Assembly: GCA_014529385.2 (NCBI GenBank)
Contig: CM043945.1
Span: 155,378,741-155,442,740 of the forward strand
From: Adiantum capillus-veneris
Taxonomy: Eukaryota; Streptophyta; Polypodiopsida; Polypodiales; Pteridaceae
Length of the DNA: 64,000 nucleotides
Direction of reading: 5' to 3'
Shown here: piece after piece, positions 9,650 through 20,225 of the stretch
How positions within the stretch are numbered: the stretch's first letter is position 1
How the letters are laid out: the number at the start of each line of letters is the position of its first letter
Notes under the pieces: generated by a model
The model's database searches: none
What the model saw: only the letters and a program-made list of their open reading frames with translations
Told to the model about the DNA's origin: nothing
Translations under genes and position numbers: made by a program

Positions 9650-12451
9650 ACGCAAGGAGCAAGAGCCCACACAGTGTTCTCTCCATCTCTTTTCTGTTGC
9701 GCAACGGGCCTCCATCGCCTCAGTAGGAGGGTTTGCTCATTTTTCAAATGATGGGCACCCAAGGCCATTGACCTTGGCCCCTGAATTTTATTTAAGGGTG
9801 CATGCCCACCTCGGGCACACACACCCCCAGTTGAAAAATCAAGGAAACATGATAAAGTGCAAAATTTTTAATTGCATGTCAAGTTCCAAAGCAAGGCAAC
9901 GATAAAGTGCAAAAACTCCAAACGCCAAGGGAGAACCTTCAGCAGTATCCAAACATCTCAGGGATCTGGGAATCAACATGTGTTCTGGGCGGTTTTTGAA
10001 AGCCGTAACCATCCTAGTAACACACGTAACACAAAGTGTTAGACCAGTTTCCAAGGCAAAATCGACAAATACCATGTTATCGAGATTCTCCAAGGGAGCT
10101 TCAATCCAAGAGATATACTCATGGTTTGACTGGAGCAAGGTTTTAGGAAGAGCACAATGATAGAGATTGATCAAGAGGTTTGAGATTTCATGCTTTTCAA
10201 GTTTTCTAGCTTTTGATGATTTTACAATGCAGAAGTTCTTCAAGAGATTTTCACAAGTTAATTCTTGTGCAAGGTAGCGGTGGCAATGAATGTCAATGCA
10301 TCAGATGTTGATTCTTTGTTGATTATTGACACAATTTTTGTCATGCATAGCATGTGGATTGTCCTATGAAGCAAGGCTTATTTCTCTCTCATTCAAAGTT
10401 CCAAGAGGAGCAAGGATTTATACACTTACTTGGTCATAGATTTTGATTTTAACAAGTATATCTTTGATTTATCCTCTTCCTACTATCAAAAGGAGGGAGG
10501 AAGCAAGGCTTTAATTTGCTAGGGCATGGCTCCTAGGCAGGTTCTCTGCCAATAATGCAATCAGACAACAATAGGATCCAGCCATTGTCGCCAAGCATGA
10601 TCCAACAAGTTTTATAAGACATCACGGGAGCAAGGCTCCATCTACAAATATTCAAGATGACAGTAATCAAGCCAAGCAAGTACGAGATACATCTCTTGCA
10701 AGTATGCTTTATGTTTTTCAATACATTGTACTATTTGACAAGGTAAATTATCTATGAATGCTCGACAAGGTTGACTTTCTTTTGTTATGCCTTTGTAAAT
10801 TTGCAAGAGTATTTGTTAGCTATGAGCATCAGAACTCCATGAGTACTGATGTGAAGCAAGGCTTCCCTTCTGGCATTTGGCATCGTGGTTGCCACAATTT
10901 GGAATATGCTATTAGCATACGAACTTGGGGGAATCTTGCCAAGATGTCTGCAGGTTTTTAAATCACAGGAGGGTGTATATGATACATACGCTACCTCACT
11001 CGAGCAGCAAATATGGCTATGAGTCAGATTTAAGCGAGTTTTTATTTTGAAAACTCGCCACATCAGAGCAACCACGTTATACAATTTTAAGTTTTCTTGT
11101 TTTTCTACATTTTACCTTTTAAGTTGGCAAAGATTACCTATTATACAAAGAAAAGTGCTTTGACAGCATTTATGAGAAGCAAGGCTTCTAACCGTGCCAA
11201 GATCTTGTCGTTGACTTTAAATCAACGACATTGGCATACAATTTTGGGCATTCGACAACATGCGGATATAAGCTCACAATTTACGTAAGACAACGGCAAA
11301 TTGTGATGTATCCATGTCCGATTGTGCAAGGCACTTCTAGTATCGGCTCAATCTATAGGGTCGTCAATGTCACCAAGGGCTTACACCTCTGCGTGCATGG
11401 TATACTGGTGAGATTGACATAATTCCATCTCATTACTATTTACGCTTTCGCTGTAGCACTAGCTACTCTATCAAGGACGAGCTCAATTATGGATGTTTTA
11501 AAACATTCTTTTTATGTTTATTCACAAGCAAAGTGACATACCTAAGTCACTCTGGTACAGCCATGACCAAATATATGCTAGGTGGATCCAGATGTGAATT
11601 ATGATACGTCTCTCTACAAGAGTGTTGTACATGCACACTGTTGTACGCTTATAAATTAATCTATGACATAGACATGGTCTGCACTTGAGCATATGCAATG
11701 GACATACAACACATTAGAATAAAGGGTTTCCTCAACCCACCGTTCTCTTTTTCTATCTCTCTTTCCAATTTCTCTATGGGAAAGGTAAACTAGGCATGAT
11801 TTTATTGAAATCTTTCTATGTCAATACGATAACAGGAAGGGGTAAGAGCCACATTTGAGTATCCATCGATTCTGATGGACAAGCAAGAGTCTTTCCATTA
11901 GCGATTCTTTGGGAATTATTTTAGCACTATACACTTTCAGTGTGAAAATCAAGTTGAGTTTTTGAATGTCGTAAACTCGTAAGGGCTTATCTCTACCAAG
12001 GTGTATAGATGAAGCCAGCATTTCAAACAGCACGGCTCTTCACAAAAACCCAAGATTATGGATTTTTGGGTTTGAAAAAGATCTAGTTGTGAATACAATT
12101 CCAACTTCAGTGTATCTTCTATTTTATCTATAGCACTAAGAGTGTCTATATAAGTACAATCTTGGGGTAAGACCCAGCTAGTGAGTACTAAATCACTTAT
12201 TAAGAGTTGATGGTCAATTCTTAGAACCTTCACACTTGCATTTTTAAGGAAATAAGTCCACAAAATTCCAAGGGGTAGTGGACAATTTCAACTTCAAAAG
12301 TAATGTAAAGCCAAGGGCAATCCCAAGGGGGGGTCACGGATATAGGCCAAGGGCCAGTTGCTAGTCGAGCATTTTTCCTGCAAAGTTTAATGAAGGGGTT
12401 TGACAATGTCCATTTTAACCAAGGGGTTTGGATTGCAAAGGCAACACCAAA
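9650..12451. other. Non-coding stretch, no gene recognised
   Basis: No conserved domain is visible. On the minus strand a stop-free frame runs from about 10297 to 9839 (roughly 150 codons, starting without an ATG) and looks protein-like (SNHEYISWIEAPLENLDN); I do not recognise it. It could be an exon or a transposon fragment. Several short inverted repeats of the form GAAGC-AAG-GCTTC lie between 10368 and 11187. Confidence 0.5.
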
Positions 12452-13203
12452 GGTTACATGTGCAATACTACTTGCATTTCACTAATTTTCAATTAGTGTT
12501 CCTAGGCCTTTGCATGCGGGAAATTTGGGCAGGTACCTTTCACTATAAATAAGTGAACACTATACTCAACCTCTATGTACGCATCTGATTTTCTTTTGTC
12601 TCTATGATTTTGTTTCCTTTTCCAAGTAGGATGCATAAACTTCTATGTTTTCATCCATTTTTGCTCTTAAACGAGATGATAAGGTCATGTAAGAGCCGAG
12701 AAATTTGGGTTGTAATGTCCAAAATAGATTTCTGCATTACGCAGTTATGGACCCACTTGTAGGGTTTGATTTGGCACATGTTGTCACATGTGATACAACA
12801 TGGTCTAGGAACTCAAGGATTTCGGTTTACATGTGCAAGACTACTTGAGTTTCACTAATTTTCAATTAGTATTTCTAGGCCTTTGCATGAGAAAAATTTG
12901 GGCAAGTGCCTTTCACTACAAATAAGTGAACACTATGTTCAACCTCCACGTACAAATCTCAAATCTGATTTGGTTTTGTTTCTATGCTTTTGTTTCCTTT
13001 TCCAAGTAGGATGCAAAAACTTCTATGTTTTCATCCATTTTTGCTCTTCAACAAGATGACAAGGTCATGTAAGAGCCAAGAAATTTGGGCTGTAATATCC
13101 AAAATAAATTTCTACCTTACGCAGTTATGGACCCACTTGTAGGGTTTGAGTGGGCACATGTTGTCACATGGGATACAACATGGTCTAGGAACTCAAGGCG
13201 TTT
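12452..13203. repeat. Tandem duplication of a 372-380 bp unit
   Basis: Unit 1 spans 12452-12823 and unit 2 spans 12824-13203. They match along their whole length, sharing blocks such as TTTCACTAATTTTCAATTAGT and GTTATGGACCCACTTGTAGG. Unit 1 has CACTATAAATAAGTGAACAC, a TATA-like motif at 12544-12551; unit 2 has a C in it. It may be a duplicated promoter or LTR segment. Confidence 0.85.
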
Positions 13204-14354
13204 GGTTTAGCCAGTGTGGAGCAAGATTCACGAGGGTCCCTCTCACGCACGTTGCACCATGCTTGGAGTTACCTCCACACACTTAAGTCTTTTTTACTCA
13301 CAATTGCAAAATCCCATTTTTATGTTTAGGAGTAGCTTTGAATAGATTATTTGATCTTGATCTAAAGTTGTCCATCAATGAATATTTTCTTGATTTGTTT
13401 GTTTGCATTGAAATCTTGAGAAGAATTTGATTCTTAGTCCAAACAGTGCAAAAACAAAGTTCACAAAAAGTTTCTGCATGGTTGAGGGTTGTCGAGAACA
13501 TAAGAAGACATTTGGGAGGGTTTTGCACATACAAATCTCAAATCTGCAAAGTTAGGCATCATACACATATGATGTCTCAAGGGCTGAAAAGAGACCAAAA
13601 CTATGAAGGTGTCGCTGACCCTTTGACCAAGGAATGGGGTGGGGGCAAGTGGCCGGTGGACCCAAAGGGATATCCAGGTGCCTGTCCAGCTGAGTGTGCA
13701 CTCAAAAAATGTGTCATTCTCTCCCATGAAGCCCATGAGCCCATGAAGCCCACCAAGCCAAGCTTCTCTCCAATTGATACAAGAAATAGGGGGTCCTCCT
13801 TTGGCCTATATACCCCCCATTCTCCCCTTTTTCCTTCCCATGTGGGATAATCTCGCTGCCACATGGAAATTCTCCCAAACCCCTTGTGCCCACAAATTTC
13901 CAGATTTTCCCCAAAGCAGGAGGGCTTCTCGGAAAAACTTCCCCCACGTATAACTTGTTGCTCCAATCATCGAATGACTCACCGTAACCCACGGCTCGAA
14001 GCCCATCATCTCAGCTACATCTAGAATTCTTAAACCTCATCATTTTTAATTCCAATTGTCAAATTGGCCCAGTTGCCCTTGTCGCATGCACCCGTAATCA
14101 CCTTCTAGGTTGAGATCGCCCACCTCGGATGCCCATAACTCATGATGTACAAGTCCAATTCACGAGCTATAAAGCACGCTTGAAATTATTTATTAAAAAC
14201 TATGTTTTGGAAACTTAAACAACCCAAAACATCAGCACCAAAGCTTGGCAAAATCACACCTTTGTACATGAATTTTTACAGGACCACTTTCAAAACTTGC
14301 AGAGCTATGTATACATATATACATGAGGCTAGTGGGCAAGCTTTTAGGCATGAT
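13204..14354. other. Unassigned, LTR-like composition
   Basis: No coding domain is seen. GGCCTATATACCCC near 13803 is TATA-like, and the surroundings look like an LTR promoter, but I found no second copy. ORFs on either strand here lack recognisable motifs. Confidence 0.4.
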
Positions 14355-15451
14355 CTACACATGTGAATTTGCAGTAACTGCGATGCATGCATCATGGAAA
14401 TTAGGATTATAGGTACACTCTACACTAAAAGCCCATTCTACATCAACATCAGCATCACAGTCTCCTTTCACAAAAGACTCAACAATGGCTGCATTTGTAG
14501 TGAAACCATCATTTGCAGTGGAACCGCCCTCTTTCTTCTTTGCCTCTTTGTCCTTCAACTTAGGACACTACTTGTTCAAGTGATCATTAGCTTTACAATA
14601 ATGACAACACATCTTCTTTTTTCCCTTATCACCAAAATTTCCATACAAATTGATGCCAGTAGAAGCATTAGGAACATATGTTTTTCCACTTGCAGAAGAA
14701 CCATAAGAAGTGGTTCCATTGTTGTTACCACCCTTTCTTTGAGAAGCAATAAAAGCATGTTCAATTGCACGCTGTCTAGTCCTGTTTTTTTTGGAAAGTG
14801 ACTCTTGCAATAGCAATGTGCACAATGCATCAAAATTGACAACTTCAGGATTTCCTTGGTTCATAAGTCTCCAAGTACTATCAAAAGTCTGGTAAGAATC
14901 TGGTAATGCATCAAGAACACTCTGTGTAAGGGAACTGTCTGAAATGACTTCACCTACAGAAATAAGTTGCTTATTGATATCCTTGACACCAGTAAGGAAA
15001 GTGTCCATATCATCTTATTCATGAATAATCTTCGACTCCAGCTCTTTATGCAGCAATGCAATTTTTACCTCATTGCGGCTTGCATAAAGACGAGCAAGAA
15101 TATCCCAAGCCTGTTTTGCAGATTTTTTTGAATGAATGTGAGGAGTAATGATGCGCTTCATAGACAATAAAATCAACACATGAGTATGCGCATCCTTTAC
15201 ATCCCAACGAGCTTGTTTTGTCGTAGGCAAAACAGCTCTAACAGCAGCAATCCTTGCAGCAAGACCTGCAACATCCTCAACATCGCCTACATCCTCAAAA
15301 CCAGGACGCACATCAATGCCCTGCACAATATTCCAGACGCCCTTTGACACAAGAACATGTTGAATCATGTAAGCCCACATAGGGTAATTTCCCCATCCAA
15401 TCTGTTCTCAGCAACAAACATCTTGAACACATCTGTGTTGTTGTCAACCAT
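14355..15451 (-). pseudogene. Ty1/copia gag remnant
   Basis: Reading leftwards from ATG at 15451, the frame begins MVDNNTDVFKMFVAENRLDG, shifts near 15388, and continues with MWAYMIQHVLVSKGVWNIV. It then shows the UBN2-type gag core (KKSAKQAWDILARLYASRNE, KDINKQLISVGEVISDSSL, LDALPDSYQTF). A stop at 15015-15017 interrupts it. The zinc knuckle CHYCKANDHLNK meets a TAG exactly before its last Cys (14568-14570; one C-to-T change from CAG). The frame ends at 14355 without reaching protease. It encoded the particle protein of a copia element whose 3' part is missing. Confidence 0.82.
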
Positions 15452-15798
15452 GGTAAATGTTGCACCTGATGTGAAAACTACCCAAAAAGAGGAGAAATGA
15501 AGCAAGAACAACACATGCTATAAATCACAAAAACCATAGAAAACTGTAAAGGGACCTGTTATACAGAAAATAGCATTGAAAAAAATTCTACACACAATGA
15601 CGGAATAGCCTGTGCAGTACTACTTGTAGTGGAAACAGAGGCAGAAATGAGCTCGAATCATTTGAGAAGATTAAGCTCTACGAGCTACCCTAAAAATTTT
15701 GTTGACCTACGAACACTTGCCAAAGCTCACTAAAATCAGAGAAAGTAAGCAGGCATGTGTTGGAGCTACTGACGACTAAGCCTGGAAGGACACAACCT

Positions 15799-15811
15799 GC
15801 TCTGATACCAA
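15799..15811 (-). promoter_or_regulatory. Primer-binding site (initiator Met tRNA) of the copia remnant
   Basis: The minus strand reads TTGGTATCAGAGC, the standard plant copia primer site, one base after the LTR end TTTCAACA. Its position 350 bases upstream of the gag start confirms the orientation. Confidence 0.85.
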
Positions 15812-15812
15812 T

Positions 15813-16002
15813 TGTTGAAATTAGGATTGCAAGAAAACACACACAACTTGGGGAAGATGAAGGAAGCTCAAGGCACACAATGGAGAGTGTTTTACTTAGT
15901 GTGCAATGGAAATATAGATAGACCTAGAATGATGGGCGTATATACAATGCACAGGGGAAAAAACTCCTAAAGAGGGAAAAAATGCCCCGGCGGTCCTAAG
16001 TG
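15813..16002 (-). repeat. Partial 5' LTR of the copia remnant
   Basis: On the minus strand it ends TTTCAACA next to the primer site and contains TTGTATATACGCCC, a TATA-like motif near 15940. It is cut at its outer side by the solo LTR starting at 16003; no continuation was found. Confidence 0.55.
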
Positions 16003-16277
16003 TGTTCACACACATCATTATCACATGTATATGGTAACACTCTTAACCTTCCTCCCTGACCTCTCAATCTCCCAATCTTAGGGAATCTATATATATAGCC
16101 CTATACTCAAGAAAACAAGAACAAAAAAGTGAAAGAGCAAGAGCTATCAAACTAAAAGCTTGAAACCTACAAATTCTAGTACATGACCCAAAAAATCATA
16201 ATAACACATTATGCACAAGGACACGACCTTTTGACATGACTCTTATAATATTTTCACACTAACCAAAATCTATCTGT

Positions 16278-16598
16278 GTGTATAGATATTCTAGTATGCT
16301 AGAGTCATCCACTCCTACCTTGGGTGAGAGGTACTCCCTTTACTTTTCGCAAGTGTTTCGCATAGTCTACCCGGTGCTTGCCTGTGAATGGGATTTGGTA
16401 GATACACTAGAGTGTGAGAAAATTTTTGAGGAATTAGAATGGCTGATACCTCTCTTGACCATGATTGATCCCTACTTAGTAGAGAACGTCTCCCCGATTG
16501 CACAAGCTTATCTTTTTGAGCAAAATGACTATACACACCTAGTGACATTCTTAGTGAACATATGTGCATCTAATGATGAGGAAGATTTACATGATTAG
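16278..16598 (+). CDS. LTR-borne ORF, unknown function (copy 1)
   Basis: This 106-codon frame lies inside the solo LTR. From SSTPTLGERY to ASNDEEDLHD it matches the minus-strand frame at 54341-54720 inside the other LTR; about 76 of 98 aligned residues are identical by hand count. It is acidic, has a FRIVYPVLACEWD segment and no signal peptide or membrane span. After its stop another acidic stretch (DDDFIFLDDDEDRG) is readable in a nearby frame. I do not recognise a family. It may be an accessory ORF of the element or a chance frame preserved by recent common origin. Confidence 0.5.
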   Translation: MYRYSSMLESSTPTLGERYSLYFSQVFRIVYPVLACEWDLVDTLECEKIFEELEWLIPLLTMIDPYLVENVSPIAQAYLFEQNDYTHLVTFLVNICASNDEEDLHD

Positions 16599-17067
16599 AC
16601 GGATAGCATGTATGGTCTCACTGATGATGATTTTATTTTTCTTGACGATGACGAGGATAGGGGTTTAGACTTAGAGCTACTCACCCATTTATACAATATC
16701 CAGTTCCCTTGACCCTCTACGGGAATGTAAATACTTAGGTTAGGGTTCCTTATGTTTTTTTTATTGTGTTCAATAAAGGTTGGTGTCTCTTCCCACTGAT
16801 GTGCCTCCTAGAGGTATTCCTTGTGTTTTCTAGTGTATACAAGAACATTGCAGTAGTTGGGATTTTGAACTTCATGCAATCTTCGTCTAGTTCACCCTTC
16901 GAATCGAGTGTGATCATCAACACAAACAGGTGTTTCTTGCCCATTATCATTGCCTCTTGTCTTTTTTAGCATCCATGTTTGTCTGCTTTAATTGTGATTG
17001 GTAGCACAATATTCAGCACATTTGCTTTGCTCTACCTCTACCTTCTTCTCCCTTGTGTGCTCACGAA

Positions 17068-17107
17068 TGTGTGTGTGTGCGCGCGCGTGCGTGTGTGTGT
17101 GTGCATG

Positions 17108-17159
<52 letters not shown>
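17068..17159. repeat. Compound (GT)n-(GA)n microsatellite inside the LTR
   Basis: GT/GC alternation at 17068-17103 is followed by GCATGCTT and a GA run at 17111-17159. The homologous GT-GA tract occurs at the same place in the other LTR copy (52672-52733 on the opposite strand), so it travels with the LTR. Confidence 0.9.
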
Positions 17160-17161
<2 letters not shown>

Positions 17162-17390
17162 TGTAATCGATAATTGTGGCGGTGAGGAGGTTGAGCGTGG
17201 AGGCGGCGGCTCCCTCTTCTATGCGGCACAGAATCCTTCACGACGGAAAGCATAGAGCGGTGAGTGACACACCATTGCCCCCTTTGAGCTTACTAGGATA
17301 GTCTGGTTGTATGCTTGCAGCCATTTTTGGCTCGCATACAGTGTTCGAAAAGTCTCCAGCCTCCAAAACATGTGATAGAAGCACACAGTA

Positions 17391-18473
17391 ACCTTGGAAA
17401 ACCAAAGCGACAAGATTTTGTTTTCTTAAGGCAAGTTATTTAGTGGCAATGTCTCTGTATTTTGTGAAGTTCTAATGGGAGTTTGGAGGTGTTTGTACTT
17501 ATATACTAGTCCACAAATGCAATAACGGTTTCATATGTATCATGATCAAGTAAAGGAGCGTCTTCGATCCACAAAAGACCATGATCGTGTTGACTACCAT
17601 GGCTTTGAAACTCTGTGATGAAGAAATAATCAAGAAATTTTTCACATATTGTGGTATCGTTAAGGAGCGCTCTTTCATGGATGTGAAGCGGTTAAGGTAG
17701 AAGCGAGTTGTTGTTATTGGGTCTACTCGGATCAAACGTTTATATAAGGAGATATCACTTTCATTGGTATCTTGTTTGATTGGGACTATTTGTTGCAATG
17801 CATTAACAAGGTTTTTGCATCGTTTTTCAACTGAAGAGAATGTAACAAAGAACGTTAGTGGCCCTTATTGTTGAAACATGCCAAAAATAATTTTTTAAAT
17901 TTTTTTTATAGTAAGGAGAGGTACAATGTGCCTTAAAATCTTTGTAACCAAGTCGTGATGATATTAGTTTTTCTATGTTCCTATCTTAACAAACCTCTCC
18001 AACACACAATGATGTTCCCTCATGTTTTGCTTTGCGGAGGCATATCCAAATGGAGGATAGTATTTTTTGTGTCATGATTTTTACTAACTTAAAAAATACA
18101 TTTTCAATATTGAGAGAAAAACGTCTATCTTTGTGCATTAGCTCCCACTTTGCTATTGTTTGGTAATTTTTACATACGTGTAATCACCTATTAGTAGGGG
18201 TACCAGCGAGGAAAAAATCAAAAAATCGCCCATTCCTGGAAGGGAAAAAGAGAAGGGTGAAAGAGATCAAGGGAAAGTGCACTCTCGCTCTCGCACATTT
18301 TGCCTGCCATGCCTCTCCCTCTCTCTCTCTCTCTCTTTGCAACGTCGGTAAAGCTCATCCTCTCTCCCTCTCTCTACGCAACGTCTGCAGGCAAAGATAT
18401 GGGCATTTTCACGCCAAAAGAGAAAATCCACACACGAGCTTGTCTTTCTGGAGGCATGGAGCAAGGGAACTTG
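17391..18473. other. No gene recognised
   Basis: AT-rich sequence with short frames lacking recognisable motifs. The stretch 18290-18390 is rich in CTCTCC and leads into the CT array. Confidence 0.5.

Positions 18474-18548
<75 letters not shown>
18474..18548. repeat. (CT)n microsatellite
   Basis: About 37 uninterrupted CT units. The poly Ser-Leu and poly Glu-Arg frames across it are artefacts. Confidence 0.95.
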
Positions 18549-18551
<3 letters not shown>

Positions 18552-19789
18552 GACAGAGGTAGCAAGTAGGAGGGTTGGGAGGAGGAAGGCGTGGGAGCAG
18601 GAGCATCATGTGCAGGGGTTAAGGATTGATTTGGTTGAACGCATCTTTGGAAGTATCCACCTTTTTTATTTGAAGAGTTGCCAGTAGTCACCTATTAATA
18701 ATACTAGGTGCGCTTCGTTATTGTTTAGCTGCATGACTCGTACCAAAGGCTCGTCGAGGCCTAATCTATGCGAGCTCTCGAATGCCATCTTGGATTTATT
18801 TGTTTTGTGCTTGCATGCATGGCAACAAAATAAAGAGGAATCTCTTTTTCGCTTTCTATCTCCATTGTCTAAGTGGACTCGAGGAACGAATTGTGTAGCT
18901 TGAGCACGAAAAAATAGTTGACTGCATTTTTCACATGGATATATAGGCATGTCATTTAGTCTCTTCACAAATTTCTTTGCAACATTGGATCTCTGATTAC
19001 ACGATGGAGGCACAACATCATTTATTTGAGATCGACATCAACACCACTATCTATTGTGCTCTCACACATGAGCACGGAGGCATTTACACACCCTCGCAGT
19101 GGTCTCTAGAGAGACATGGTTTCCCACGCACATACTTGCTTGGAGGTGGAGTCTTCTGCATTCACAACATATGTGAGGAGCATTGGAGGTTGAAGATGCA
19201 CTTTCAGCTTGTGCAGAGCTTGAGATTTGAGGTTTTTTGGTAGATTTGTGTTAAAAAGAAACGGTGGTGCAAAACGGAGGCACGACATTGATGGTTCAAG
19301 AACAACATCATTACCACTATCTGTTGTGCTCTCGTACACGAGCATCGAGGCATTTACATACTCTTGCAGCAGCCACTTGAGAGACGTGGTTTCCGGGGGA
19401 CACACTTGCTCGGAGGTCGAGTCTTCTACATCGATATCATAGGTGGAGTGTGTTGGAGTTTTGGTCGAGGATCACTTTTCGGCGGAGGTTTTCTACTCAT
19501 AGATTGTACTTTTTTCAATGTGGATTATGATGCACAGGTTATGTGCTCATGTACAAATGTGTGGGTTATTTCAAAGATTATTTTTAGCATGGTTTTGGGT
19601 GGTTTTTGCTATGTATGTATATGTAGGTACAACAGCTAGTTACAACTCCAAGTGGCAGGTTCAACCATTTACAAGATTTTGGACAGATATAGTTATTCAT
19701 AAGGTGGCTCGTTTAGGAGTGAGCTAAATTGCCAAAATTATGGCAGTTTATGTATACCATATGTGGATTTTGCTATACTGAGACATTGA
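18549..19789. other. Unassigned region with a 270-bp tandem duplication
   Basis: Bases 19006-19166 and 19276-19432 are diverged copies at an offset of 270 bases (shared GGAGGCAC, GAGCA..GAGGCATTTACA, GAGTCTTCT). On the minus strand the copies read as similar peptides (VNASMLVYESTTDSG and VNASVLMCESTIDSG), so the ancestor may have been coding. The minus frame 18666-19013 has two Cys pairs (YPCEKCSQLF, LFCCHACKHK) but no family I recognise. Confidence 0.5.
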
Positions 19790-19856
19790 GGTTCTAATGG
19801 TTAAGTGGTTGAGTGTGACTCCTACTTTGACAGTGATTGAGTTTTGAATCTCACCT
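19790..19856 (+). mobile_element. tRNA-derived SINE-like head
   Basis: An RNA polymerase III box A-like motif, ATGGTTAAGTGG (19797-19808), is followed 31 bases later by a box B-like motif, GAGTTTTGAATCTC (19839-19852), with the C of TTCGA replaced by T. Spacing and order fit a decayed tRNA-derived promoter. No clear poly-A tail or target duplication was found. Confidence 0.35.
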
Positions 19857-19975
19857 TGATAGGTTTTGTCAATCTTGGACACAGATTGGTGTTCTTTGTA
19901 TCCACTCTTGCAGGAGTGAGATTTGCATATGCTCGTGTGGCTACATCTTGCAGGTAGTCACTCTATCAATCTTGC

Positions 19976-20225
19976 AATGGAAAATGCTTACTCTTGCATG
20001 GGGGGAGATTGCACCTAGTGCTCTATGTCATTCTTCTCCTCTCTCATCCCTTCTTTTGCCATGCCGGTGTAGCACTCTGCTCTAAGAGGTGCATTTTCAC
20101 ATTTCCTTCCCCTCTCCTTCTCGCTCTCTGTCACTCTCTATCAAGCTTGCAATGGGTTTTGTGTGTACATGGTCGTTCAAGTATGCAAGTCTACAGATTT
20201 TTATATATGCTGCGTGTTCTAAATT
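19976..20225. repeat. Direct repeat, copy A
   Basis: It matches 22968-23275. Shared blocks are CTCTTGCATG.GGGGAGATTGCACC, GAGGTGCA.TT.CAC, CTTGCAATGG.TTTTGTGT and GTATGCAAGTCT. Copy A has a short CT-rich segment where copy B has a long CT array. The two may be ends of one decayed element. Confidence 0.75.

Larger units (their letters stand above)
16003..17390 (+). mobile_element. Solo LTR of the large gypsy family of the right end
   Basis: The sequence matches, in opposite orientation, the 3' LTR at 52438-54988: the first 970 bases match 54988 down to about 53985, and about 17041-17390 matches 52770 down to 52438. It lacks the middle 1.2 kb, which holds the TATA box in the other copy. It begins TGTTCACA (TGTTGACA in the other copy). 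No internal gypsy genes flank it, so it looks like a solo or deleted LTR. No target-site duplication was found. Confidence 0.78.

Noticed and set aside
12452-13203. CRISPR-like or satellite array
   Set aside because: Only two units of ~375 bases and no short direct repeats with spacers; a plant nuclear context makes CRISPR implausible.
13446-14009. Overlapping ORFs on both strands around 13446-14009
   Set aside because: Up to four mutually overlapping frames with no family resemblance; compatible with non-coding LTR-like sequence.
19790-19856. Functional tRNA gene
   Set aside because: Box A and box B-like motifs are present, but the acceptor stem does not pair and box B is mutated; a decayed SINE head is the better reading.
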